A DNA stretch of 64,000 nucleotides from DATLCF01 sp035526505. GTDB lineage: Bacteria > Patescibacteriota > Saccharimonadia > Saccharimonadales > UBA4665. Where the stretch lies: contig DATLCF010000001.1 in NCBI GenBank assembly GCA_035526505.1, forward strand, positions 310,001-374,000, given 5' to 3'. The position numbers were made by a program, and so were the translations under genes. The notes beneath the pieces were generated by a model. The model was given only the letters and a program-made list of their open reading frames with translations, had not been told where the DNA came from and made no database searches. Positions 7,111 through 14,342 of this stretch are shown in pieces; position 1 is the first letter of the stretch, and each line of letters opens with the position of its first letter.

Positions 7111-8142
7111 ATGGGTGGGACCAAACAAGCGTGCGTTCGTTTTATTAAACAGCAAACCAGGCTGCTTGCAGGCATAGTGGCCGGTGCAACAGCCGGGGCA
7201 TTGGGTTCGGCAGTGGTACTGGCGGCAATACCGGATACTAATGGCATAATTCATGCCTGTTACCTTACTACAACCGGGGTAACGCGTATTATCGATAGTC
7301 CGTCGGCGTCGTGCACTGGTTTGGAAACGGCTATTACCTGGAAGCAGGGGTTGGCGGCGGGTGCCTTTGTATCTAACTTGGTTGGTGCGGATTTTACCGG
7401 GGCAAGCCTGCAATACCGCGATTTTAGGAATGCCGATATGCATAACAGCGTGTTTAACAACGCCAACCTTATTGGTAGTAACCTGGCTGGCGCTACACTT
7501 ACCGGAGTGAGCCTGGGTGGTGCGAAGCTTGCTGGCACCGACTTCCATGGCGATAACCTTTCTAACAGTACGATTACCGGCAATAATACCAACCTAAGCA
7601 ATACCGATTTTTCCGGCACTAACATGTCGGGTGTAACCACGTCGGGCAGTAACCTTAATTTTTCTAATGCTAATTTCCAAAACGTTAACTTTACCAATGC
7701 CAGTATTGGCGGCAGCATTAATGGCGGGGATTTTAGGGGGCCGACATTTAGTAGTACAACCATTTCGGCAAACTTTACAGGTGCTAACTTTGCGAGCGCC
7801 GATCTAACCGGCGCTACGCTGCAAAATGGTTCTGGCTTTTATGGCTCGACCAATTTGACCAATGCTGATTTCCATAATATGAATATCGGAAGTGTATCGC
7901 TGTCTAATAGTAACCTGAGTGGAGCGAACTTTAGCGGTGTACACTTTACCGGCAGCCAGGTGGTGCAAGATACGGTGACTGGCACAAACTTTACGAACGC
8001 CCAATTTACCAATACTAACCTTACTGGCACAAATCTAACCGGCGCCACCCTAACCGGTGCAACATGGTCAAACACTGTGTGCCCAGATGCAACCAACAGC
8101 GACGGCAATGGCAATACCTGCACAGGACATCTTGTACCTTAA
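7111..8142 (+). CDS. secreted pentapeptide-repeat protein
   Basis: 343 residues from the ATG at 7111, which has a good AAAGGAG site 8 nt upstream; the ATG at 7054 lacks one. A hydrophobic helix (about 20-38) acts as signal anchor. Residues about 42-78 (NGIIHACY, IDSPSASCTGLETAITW) resemble a short module found before repeat domains in actinobacterial surface proteins, with two cysteines that could pair. From about residue 85 on there are some 45 pentapeptide units of the A(D/N)LXX type (GADFTGASL, NANLIGSNLAGATL), giving a right-handed beta helix. The last residues hold CPDATNSDGNGNTC, a possible disulfide cap. Extracellular location and adhesion or structural role are inferred. Confidence 0.88.
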   Translation: MGGTKQACVRFIKQQTRLLAGIVAGATAGALGSAVVLAAIPDTNGIIHACYLTTTGVTRIIDSPSASCTGLETAITWKQGLAAGAFVSNLVGADFTGASLQYRDFRNADMHNSVFNNANLIGSNLAGATLTGVSLGGAKLAGTDFHGDNLSNSTITGNNTNLSNTDFSGTNMSGVTTSGSNLNFSNANFQNVNFTNASIGGSINGGDFRGPTFSSTTISANFTGANFASADLTGATLQNGSGFYGSTNLTNADFHNMNIGSVSLSNSNLSGANFSGVHFTGSQVVQDTVTGTNFTNAQFTNTNLTGTNLTGATLTGATWSNTVCPDATNSDGNGNTCTGHLVP

Positions 8143-8276
8143 TAACTCGCTGCCCCCATCATTTTAACCGATGTAGATCCGAATGATGCCTTCGGCTCCG
8201 GGCCGTCGTCTGCAATATATCTCACTGCAAGCTCCAATGTTATGCGCTAGCATAGAAGATGCGAAAGGAGGTAGCA

Positions 8277-8795
8277 ATGGATAACATTAATTATTACACT
8301 ACCCGCCAGCGCAGAATACGTCTGCCCATAACATTTCAAATTAAGAGTGATGAGGACAGGCAGCAAGCCGTGCCCAAGCAACTGGAACGCGCGGTTGGCG
8401 GCTCGCAAGATGTGTTAATGAAAACTACCACCGTATTCCCCTTTACCCTGTTCCCGGATACGGTTATGGTGGACCGCCAAAAGCTTACCGTAACGCATCG
8501 CACCTTTTTTATGGTGGCAGAGGTAATGAGCATCCGTATTGAAGATATTTTGAACGTAACCGCCAATGTAGGGCCGTTTTTTGGCTCGATTAAAATTTCC
8601 ACCAGGTTTTTTAGCACTGAAAAGCCGTACGAGGTGCACTATTTTTGGCGCCACGACGCCCTGCGCATGAAGCGTATTATTCAGGGCTATATTGTGGCGC
8701 TGCAGAAAAACATTGACTGCTCGCGCCTGCCTGCCAAGCAACTGGCCACTATGCTGGACCAACTGGGCCAGGGCGCACCCGACGAAGAGATATAA
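8277..8795 (+). CDS. hypothetical protein, possible bacterial PH-like domain
   Basis: 172 residues from the ATG at 8277, which follows a strong AAAGGAGG site by 5 nt; the ATG at 8259 would overlap that site. The middle (about 55-130) alternates beta-strand-like segments: LFPDTVMVDRQKLTVTHRTF, a turn, then IRIEDILNVTANVGPFFGSIKI, then helix-like DALRMKRIIQGYIVALQ. This pattern (strands, then a C-terminal helix, with a rule such as 'ILNVxxxxGxFFGSI') is like bacterial pleckstrin-homology domains. No membrane segment is visible. Function unknown; the downstream kinase-like gene starts 33 bp later. Confidence 0.7.
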   Translation: MDNINYYTTRQRRIRLPITFQIKSDEDRQQAVPKQLERAVGGSQDVLMKTTTVFPFTLFPDTVMVDRQKLTVTHRTFFMVAEVMSIRIEDILNVTANVGPFFGSIKISTRFFSTEKPYEVHYFWRHDALRMKRIIQGYIVALQKNIDCSRLPAKQLATMLDQLGQGAPDEEI

Positions 8796-8815
8796 GACCG
8801 CCTTGCCGCATAGCG

Positions 8816-8821
8816 TACAAT
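8816..8821 (+). promoter_or_regulatory. -10 box, leaderless-type, for the phytol-kinase-like gene
   Basis: TACAAT ends 7 nt before the ATG at 8829. Confidence 0.4.
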
Positions 8822-8828
8822 AAGCAGT

Positions 8829-9461
8829 ATGCTCTGGACGATTTTAGTCGTGCTGATTACCCTTGGCATATTGTTGGCAGCCGAGTGGCTGTCACGCGCC
8901 CGCGGTATCCATGCCGAACTGACGCGTAAATTTGTACATATGGCTGTGGGCACCTTTGTGGCCTTTTGGCCGTTTTTCCTAAGCTGGTCGCAAATACAGG
9001 TGCTGAGTTTTGCGTTTTTTGTGGTCGTGCTGGCCAGTATTAAGTTTGATATTTTCCGCTCTATCCATGCGGTGAAACGCAATGCATCGGGCGAACTGCT
9101 GTTTGCCATGGTTATCGGCTTTTTGTCGCTGATTGCTCAAACGCCGTGGGTGTTCGCGGCCGCCATGCTCAACCTGAGCCTGGCCGATGGGTTGGCAGCC
9201 ATTGTCGGACTGCTCTATGGCGATAACAATCAGTATAAAGTATTTGGGCGCACCAAAAGCAAGGCGGGCACGGCCGCATTCTTTATCACCTCACTGCTCA
9301 TTATGGTAGCTGTTGCCCTGTTTTCGAATGAGAGCGTTACTCCCCTGGCGTTCATACTCATTCCGGCGCTGGCTGCTATTACTGAAAATGTTGCGCCCCA
9401 TGGGTCGGACAATTTGGTAATGCCGCTACTTGTAGCGCTACTGCTCAGTAGTAGTTTGTAA
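8829..9461 (+). CDS. phytol/dolichol kinase-like CTP-dependent lipid kinase
   Basis: 210 residues, about seven hydrophobic helices. Seen: LTRKFVHMAVG after helix 1, then NLSLADGLAAIVGLLYG, KVFGRTKSKAGTAAFF, and near the end TENVAPHGSDNLVMPLLVAL. These are the conserved blocks of the SEC59/VTE5 family and the related CDP-diglyceride synthetases (DG....G....GK.SK-G, then E....DN...P). Likely role: phosphorylation of an isoprenoid alcohol at the membrane, possibly salvage of polyprenols needed for glycan lipid carriers; the substrate is inferred. The 3' end overlaps the convergent P-type ATPase gene by 24 bp. Confidence 0.78.
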   Translation: MLWTILVVLITLGILLAAEWLSRARGIHAELTRKFVHMAVGTFVAFWPFFLSWSQIQVLSFAFFVVVLASIKFDIFRSIHAVKRNASGELLFAMVIGFLSLIAQTPWVFAAAMLNLSLADGLAAIVGLLYGDNNQYKVFGRTKSKAGTAAFFITSLLIMVAVALFSNESVTPLAFILIPALAAITENVAPHGSDNLVMPLLVALLLSSSL

Positions 9462-11297
9462 CCGGCCTGTATGCACGCGCAAGGCGTTAAATATAACTAC
9501 TAGGTCTACAGCTTCTTGGATAATAGCACCGTACAGGGGTAGGAATTTGCCGGTGGCAAAAATAAGCATCAGGCCAATACTCAGCGCAATGCCTACCAAA
9601 ATGCTTTGCTTGGCAATGTAGAAGGTACGCTTGGCAATTTCCGTGCCTAATGCCACGTGCGACAAGCTGTCGGGCATAATAACTACATCGGCCGATTCGC
9701 TGGCAGCGGTAGAACCGCGGGCGCCTAGGGCGATGCCCACGTCGCTGGCGGTCAACACCGGGGCGTCGTTAACGCCGTCGCCCACAAAGGCCACCGGGCG
9801 TTCAGCTATGTGCTCTATAGCGTGCAGTTTGTCGGCCGGCAGGGCTTCGGCCACCACCTGTTTGATGTCTAGTTTTTTGGCAATGGCCTGGGCAGTGGTG
9901 CGATTGTCGCCGGTTACCATTAGGAAGTTTTGGACGCCAAGTTGGCGCAGGCGCTGCAGTGTGGTTTTAGCCTCTGGCCTTAAGTCATCCGTAAAGGTAA
10001 TTACGCCAGCCAGCCGACCGTCTATTGCCACGAACGCTGCGGTTTGCTGCACGCTGCCAGTGCTCAATGCTTTGGGCAGCTGTACGCTGTGCTGCTGCAT
10101 CAGGCCCAAGCGACCAACCAATACGTCTTTGCCGCCAGCATGGGCGCGCAAGCCGCTGCCTGCCAGCTCCTGCACGTTTTTGGTTTTTGCCAGCCGCGCG
10201 CCTTGGGCCATGGCGGCAGACACAATGGCGCGGGCCAGCACATGGTTGGATTTTTGCTCCAGACTGGCCGCCAGGCCCAATACTTGTTCTTGGGTATATG
10301 GTGTAAAGGCTTGCACCGTAGCCACTGCCAGCTTGCCGCGGGTCAAGGTACCGGTTTTGTCAAAGGCAAAGGTGCGGGCTGTGGCTAAGCGCTCCAGGCT
10401 ACCGCCAGTTTTAATAATGATGCCGTGGCGGGCAGCCCGGCTCATACCCGAAATAACGGCAATAGGCGCGGCCAAAATAAGCGGGCAAGGCGTGGCCACA
10501 ACCAACACTTCCAAAAAGCGGATAGACTGGCCGCTAATGGCCCAGGCCGCGCCGGCAATGCTAAACGAGATAACGGTAAAGGGGATGCTATAGCGATCGG
10601 CCAGGCGCACAAATGGTGCGCGGCTGTTGCTGGCGGCGCGCACCAGTTTGATGATTTGCTCGTACTGGCTGTCGGCTGCCGAATGCAGGGCGCGTACAGT
10701 TATGGCACCGTCCAGGTTAACGGAACCGCTCAATATAGTGCCGCCCATTTCTTTCACCTGCGGCAAGGCTTCACCCGTTAGGCTGGATTCGTCAAAGCTG
10801 GCTGTGCCTTCCAAAATTTCGGCATCCACTGGCACAACTTCGCCGGGGCGAATAACCAGCTTGTCCCCGGTGCGTACCTCGCTGGCCGGTACATCGACTT
10901 CTTTACGGCCTCGCAGTATATGCGCTAGGCGCGGTGCGTGTGTCAGCAAGGCGCTCAGCTCACTTTTGGCGCGGCGTTCGGCGTAATCTTCCAGTGCTTC
11001 GCCGCCAGTAAGCATCAGCACAATAACAATGCCGGCCCAATACTCGTGCATCACCACCGCTGTTATAATGGCTGTGGCTGCCAAAATATCTACACCATAG
11101 GTGCCATGACGTAGGTCGTCAATGATTCCCCACAGCAACGGAACGACTAAACCTAGTGCTGCCAACCCCAACACCGAATGTGCGGCTACATGTAATCCCG
11201 CAAGCTCTAGCGGCAGGGCCACCAAACAAGCCAGTAAAGCCAGGCTGAACTGCCAGTATGTGCGCCAAAAACGCCAGATTCTTTTCACGCGTCCCAT
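9438..11297 (-). CDS. P1B-type heavy-metal-transporting ATPase
   Basis: 619 residues, complete catalytic core without an N-terminal metal-binding domain. Seen: actuator motif TGEA (174-177), membrane metal-site motif ATPCPLILAAP (268-278), phosphorylation site DKTGT (313-317) and hinge GDGVND (506-511). The usual CPC/CPH/SPC motif is TPC, a variant for which the transported ion is not established from sequence. The nucleotide-domain HP dipeptide reads NHVLA (H352-V), another deviation. Helices precede the actuator domain and two follow the hinge. Likely a metal efflux or uptake pump in the cell membrane; direction and ion are unknown. Stands alone. Confidence 0.88.
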   Translation of the reverse strand: MGRVKRIWRFWRTYWQFSLALLACLVALPLELAGLHVAAHSVLGLAALGLVVPLLWGIIDDLRHGTYGVDILAATAIITAVVMHEYWAGIVIVLMLTGGEALEDYAERRAKSELSALLTHAPRLAHILRGRKEVDVPASEVRTGDKLVIRPGEVVPVDAEILEGTASFDESSLTGEALPQVKEMGGTILSGSVNLDGAITVRALHSAADSQYEQIIKLVRAASNSRAPFVRLADRYSIPFTVISFSIAGAAWAISGQSIRFLEVLVVATPCPLILAAPIAVISGMSRAARHGIIIKTGGSLERLATARTFAFDKTGTLTRGKLAVATVQAFTPYTQEQVLGLAASLEQKSNHVLARAIVSAAMAQGARLAKTKNVQELAGSGLRAHAGGKDVLVGRLGLMQQHSVQLPKALSTGSVQQTAAFVAIDGRLAGVITFTDDLRPEAKTTLQRLRQLGVQNFLMVTGDNRTTAQAIAKKLDIKQVVAEALPADKLHAIEHIAERPVAFVGDGVNDAPVLTASDVGIALGARGSTAASESADVVIMPDSLSHVALGTEIAKRTFYIAKQSILVGIALSIGLMLIFATGKFLPLYGAIIQEAVDLVVIFNALRVHTGRLQTTTEQ

Positions 11298-11368
11298 ATC
11301 TTGTCGATAATTATATCAGTTTTTGTACCTGGCGACGTGGTATGCTTTATGGTAAAGACATAAGCACC

Positions 11369-11941
11369 ATGGCACGCAGTACACAAAGCAAAGGTTTTAC
11401 CATTATCGAAGTCCTGATTGTATTGGCTATTGCAGGCTTGATACTTTTGATAGTTTTTCTTATTGTCCCTTCGGCCAAGCGCAGCTCGCGCAACTATGGC
11501 CGCAAGCATTTCGTGGATGTGGCGGCCGCACAGCTGGACCAGTACTATCAGGAAAACGGCCAGACATACCCCGATACGCCGGCCCAAATGTGTAACTTTA
11601 TCAGCAATTACCTTAAGGATGCCAATGGCGGAGCCATGGGCGCCTGCACGGCAAGTTATAGCGGCAGCGGTGATTGTGTGAAGGTAACCGGCGGTCTATA
11701 TGTCGTTTGCTACCATGATCGTGATACCTCGCCGCATAGCTACTTGGGGCCGGACGACGAAATATCGTTCCAGCTGGGGCATTGGTGCAACACTGATCCG
11801 GCTAAATTTGGCGAAAATCCTGCCCACCCTATTACCAGCGGGGGTAGTATGCTGGATAACGAAGTGCGGCGCTATGTGGTGTGGACGGTGTTGGAGCAGA
11901 GCGGTACGTATTGTATCGATAATTATCCAGCGTCTAATTAG
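11369..11941 (+). CDS. type IV pilin-like protein
   Basis: About 190 residues. The start at 11369 gives a short basic prepilin leader, MARSTQSKG, followed by FTIIEVLIVLAIAGLILLIV: cleavage after Gly, then Phe+1 and Glu+5, the classic type IV pilin signature. An upstream in-frame ATG at 11342 would give a 17-residue leader. The rest contains six cysteines (CNF, CTA, DCVKV, VVCYH, WCNTD, YCID), more than usual, suggesting disulfides in the exposed head. No prepilin peptidase, assembly ATPase or platform gene is in the window, so it is an orphan pilin or minor pseudopilin. Role in attachment or DNA uptake is inferred. Confidence 0.85.
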   Translation: MARSTQSKGFTIIEVLIVLAIAGLILLIVFLIVPSAKRSSRNYGRKHFVDVAAAQLDQYYQENGQTYPDTPAQMCNFISNYLKDANGGAMGACTASYSGSGDCVKVTGGLYVVCYHDRDTSPHSYLGPDDEISFQLGHWCNTDPAKFGENPAHPITSGGSMLDNEVRRYVVWTVLEQSGTYCIDNYPASN

Positions 11942-12025
11942 TGTTCAGAAGTTCGCATGAGGACGCAAGAAGGCTCTTACGAGTGTAAAATAGCGTCTAT
12001 TTGTCTTGCGAGTTCGCCATCTTCT

Positions 12026-12074
12026 CGCCCCAAACAAAAAGACCCATTGCACATGGGTCTTTTTGTTTGGGGCG
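12026..12074 (-). terminator. intrinsic terminator of tRNA-His
   Basis: Perfect 21-bp stem (12026-12046 with 12054-12074), 7-base loop, A5/T5 runs near the loop. It overlaps the encoded CCA and discriminator of the minus-strand tRNA-His; the same stem could also end plus-strand transcripts of the pilin-like gene. Confidence 0.8.
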
Positions 12075-12146
12075 AACGATGGGACTTGAACCCACGGCCT
12101 CCGGAGCCACAATCCAGCGCTCTAACCAAACTGAGCTACGCCCGCC
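12068..12146 (-). tRNA. tRNA-His(GTG)
   Basis: 79 nt including G-1 and encoded CCA. Acceptor GCGGGCG pairs with CGTTCGC (two G-T pairs), G-1 faces C73, anticodon stem CTGGA/TCCGG, loop TTGTGGC with anticodon GTG. G-1 with C73 is the histidine identity element. Confidence 0.95.
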
Positions 12147-12343
12147 GTAAAATACAGCTTATACTGTAGCATTTTTTGGCCAACTAATCCACCCCTGTCT
12201 AATGTCGTATCGTATACAACAAACTTTACATAGTATAGCATTAGTGCTATTATGTATATCCATAGTAGACGACTCTTTGTAGCCAGCCTGCGATAGCTAA
12301 CTCTTTAGCTGCATTTATTTTTTGCAATATAAGGATGTTAAAG
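12147..12343. other. intergenic region with two small hairpins
   Basis: No gene seen. Two short perfect inverted repeats stand out: ATAGCA-ttag-TGCTAT (12235-12250) and AGCTAA-ctct-TTAGCT (12295-12310). Either could belong to the 5' region of the following small gene; neither has a T-run of a terminator. Confidence 0.4.
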
Positions 12344-12745
12344 ATGTCTTATTTAGAGTATGTCCGAGGTGATCATGAGGCGGGTGTGTCACATATACCC
12401 GGTGACAAAGAAGGTTTCGTAGACGTGAGGAATCTGAAATTGCCACCAGATGACCATCGCACTATACGCACTGTGGGCGAACTTGCCCGCATGCAGCCTG
12501 AAATTGCGGCATCGAGCACAACAGAAAGGATACAGCCTCCAGTAGGCAAGTCTCCAAACAGTTCAGCAGAGAGATTCGTTCCTGTGATATCGTCCGAGGG
12601 GTTTAGAAGCTCCTACGCTATCGCTTGCATAGGAGGCGTAGCGGTGTCCGCTGAGGCGGAACATATACTGGCCGCAACTGAGGTGAATCCACAGCCAGAC
12701 CAGCGGAATCTAGTTCATGCTGGCGTTGGTGCGGTAAGCCAATAA
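12344..12745 (+). CDS. ORFan, hypothetical protein
   Basis: 133 residues from the ATG at 12344 (AAGG 9 nt upstream); an in-frame ATG at 12335 is too close to that site. Soluble, with no signal peptide or membrane segment. The sequence is Pro-, Glu- and Ser-rich in the middle (EIAASSTTERIQPPVGKSPN) and ends in an Ala/Gly-rich segment. No family recognised. It lies alone between tRNA-His and tRNA-Arg genes, both on the other strand. Whether it is translated is uncertain. Confidence 0.4.
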   Translation: MSYLEYVRGDHEAGVSHIPGDKEGFVDVRNLKLPPDDHRTIRTVGELARMQPEIAASSTTERIQPPVGKSPNSSAERFVPVISSEGFRSSYAIACIGGVAVSAEAEHILAATEVNPQPDQRNLVHAGVGAVSQ

Positions 12746-12755
12746 CCTGACTCTT

Positions 12756-12791
12756 AACTAAAACATCCCTGATGTCAGGGATGTTTTAGTT
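12756..12791 (-). terminator. intrinsic terminator of tRNA-Arg(TCT)
   Basis: Inverted repeat 12756-12772 with 12775-12791, effective loop GATGTC, T-rich arm on either strand. It touches the last base of the tRNA's CCA and may also end the plus-strand ORFan transcript. Confidence 0.7.
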
Positions 12792-12867
12792 GGTGCCCCG
12801 GAGAGGATTCGAACCTCTGGCCTTGAGCTTAGAAGTCTCTTGCTCTATCCAGCTGAGCTACCGGGGC
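12791..12867 (-). tRNA. tRNA-Arg(TCT)
   Basis: 77 nt with encoded CCA. Acceptor GCCCCGG/CCGGGGC, T arm AGAGG/CCTCT, loop CTTCTAA with anticodon TCT. The anticodon stem is weak: AGAGA against GCTCA pairs only in the middle three positions, with A27-A43 and A31-G39 mismatches. Confidence 0.88.
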
Positions 12868-12897
12868 ATCCCATGGAGCCAACACAAGTTGGCGACG

Positions 12898-12972
12898 TGG
12901 TGCGGGTGGGGAGAGTCGAACTCCCGTAGCCAGTTTGGAAAACTGGAGTAATAGCCGTTATACCACACCCGC
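12898..12972 (-). tRNA. tRNA-Gly(TCC)
   Basis: 75 nt with encoded CCA. Acceptor GCGGGTG/CACCCGC, anticodon stem CCAGT/ACTGG, loop TTTCCAA with anticodon TCC. It lies 30 bp from tRNA-Arg on the same strand, and an extended -10 (TGCTATAAT) lies about 20 nt upstream. Confidence 0.93.
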
Positions 12973-13152
12973 AGGAAGTGAAATAACAGGGTAATTATAG
13001 CAAAATAGCGCCTACAAGGACAGCTGGTGGGCAATACATAAATATCATCATTCTATGTTTTTGCGTATTTTTCCACAATTGCTTGTAGTAAAAACAACTT
13101 CAAAATATACTTTGCAAGTGTAAAAGTGCAGTGTACAGTTTGTTTTGAATGG

Positions 13153-13198
13153 TGGGCTTAAGCGTAACTACTATGGCTAGTCTTTACGCATTAGCCCA
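13153..13198 (+). promoter_or_regulatory. structured hairpin upstream of cassette A
   Basis: TGGGCT-taa-GCGTAA ... TTACGC-att-AGCCCA: two perfect 6-bp stems separated by a symmetric 3x3 internal loop, 48 nt before the mini-protein start. It lies in the gene-free stretch 12973-13245. No T-run follows, so it is not a simple terminator; a protein site or leader RNA structure is possible. Confidence 0.45.
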
Positions 13199-13245
13199 CT
13201 ACTAACAGCTTAGATTATAAAAACTACAAACCAAGGGGGGTAGTC

Positions 13246-13401
13246 GTGTACGGTCGTATATTGGGAGCAGCATCAGCAACAGTGGGAACGGGTGCAATTT
13301 TGGCAGCACCTGGGGTAGGAAGCAAAATGTTTATTAACGTAGCAATCTCGGCAGGCGTGGGCTTGGGCGTATGGGGGGTGCTGTACTCCCGCACACATTA
13401 G
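13246..13401 (+). CDS. cassette A mini-protein, sorting-signal-like without LPXTG
   Basis: 51-residue protein starting at GTG 13246, with AAGGGGGG 5 nt upstream. Sequence features: MYGR start, small residues to 20, then APGVGS (21-26), a hydrophobic stretch NVAISAGVGLGVWGVLY and a short basic tail SRTH. It aligns end to end with the 50-residue cassette B protein, sharing YG(R/K), P..GS, V-A-(I/V)-S-A and WG(V/A)LY. In B the central motif is LPNTG; here it is APGVG, so the LPXTG sorting motif is lost. The gene leads a run with the deacetylase (10 bp later) and GT2 genes. Probably membrane inserted; function unknown. Confidence 0.7.
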   Translation: MYGRILGAASATVGTGAILAAPGVGSKMFINVAISAGVGLGVWGVLYSRTH

Positions 13402-13411
13402 GTAGCGGGGC

Positions 13412-14305
13412 ATGAAGCAGGCACAGCCGTTTCTGTTGAGGGTAGGTGGCAAGGGATTACTTGCTGTTATCCTGGTAGCTCTGGTAGTTATTCCTATCGT
13501 GGGTGTGTATGGCTGGGCCAAGGCCTTTGGCTGGATTGACCCGCGCAAGCACGCCACACAAATACCGTTGCAGGAGCGGGCCATAGATAAAACCGTGCAG
13601 GCGCCCAAGCTGTTCCAGGAGCCGCTGTTGAGCGTAACCTTTGACGACGGCTGGGAGAGCGTATTTACCGTGGCATATCCGCTCTTACAGCGCTACGGTA
13701 TTCAGACCACACAATATGCCCTGTCTGGCACGCTGGACGACCAAAAATATATGAGCATCCAACAATTACGGGCCATGCAGGCCACCGGGCACCAAATTGC
13801 CTGCCACACAGTAAACCATGCCGACCTTACCACACTGGACACCAAGGAGTTGAACTACCAGCTCAAAGGCTGCAAGGACACATTTGGCAAGCTGCTAGGT
13901 CCCATGAAAGATTTTGCCAGCCCTTATAGTAGCTACGATGAGACTTCGATAGCAGCCATCAAAAAGTACTTTCGGTCACACCGTAACACCGACGGGGACC
14001 CCACCAACGGTGTGGGCGACCCTGACGTAAATGTGCCTGATAATTTTGATATATACAATCTAACTGCAGTTACGGTACGGCGCGATACCACCCCCGCAAG
14101 CATCCAAAAGCTGATAGATTATGCACGCAAGCATAACGCCTGGCTTATCCTGACCTATCACGCTATTGACGAAAGCAAGTCCAACTACGGCTTGGATACC
14201 AAGCAGCTGGAGGCTCAGCTGCGGGAAATGAGTACTGGCAAGATCCGCATAGCCCCGGTCGATGAAGTACTGGACACATATATATCCTTACCACCGGAGT
14301 TTTAG
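13412..14305 (+). CDS. CE4 polysaccharide deacetylase, membrane anchored (cassette A)
   Basis: 297 residues. Basic N-terminus and one helix (about 16-36) anchor it, with the catalytic domain outside. Seen: NodB motif 1 TFDDGW (D78 base, D79 metal ligand), motif 2 HTVNH (H132, H136 metal ligands), motif 3-like FASPYSSYD, then LILTYHAID near the C-terminus with the late His. The domain removes N-acetyl groups from GlcNAc polymers (chitin, poly-GlcNAc or peptidoglycan); the substrate here is inferred from the adjacent GT2 synthase and nearby chitosanases. It aligns along its length with the cassette B deacetylase, including the linker motif DPRK and QxRAID. Confidence 0.9.
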   Translation: MKQAQPFLLRVGGKGLLAVILVALVVIPIVGVYGWAKAFGWIDPRKHATQIPLQERAIDKTVQAPKLFQEPLLSVTFDDGWESVFTVAYPLLQRYGIQTTQYALSGTLDDQKYMSIQQLRAMQATGHQIACHTVNHADLTTLDTKELNYQLKGCKDTFGKLLGPMKDFASPYSSYDETSIAAIKKYFRSHRNTDGDPTNGVGDPDVNVPDNFDIYNLTAVTVRRDTTPASIQKLIDYARKHNAWLILTYHAIDESKSNYGLDTKQLEAQLREMSTGKIRIAPVDEVLDTYISLPPEF

Positions 14306-14342
14306 GAGTGGCAGACTGAATCCTCTTACCAACGGAATTGAA

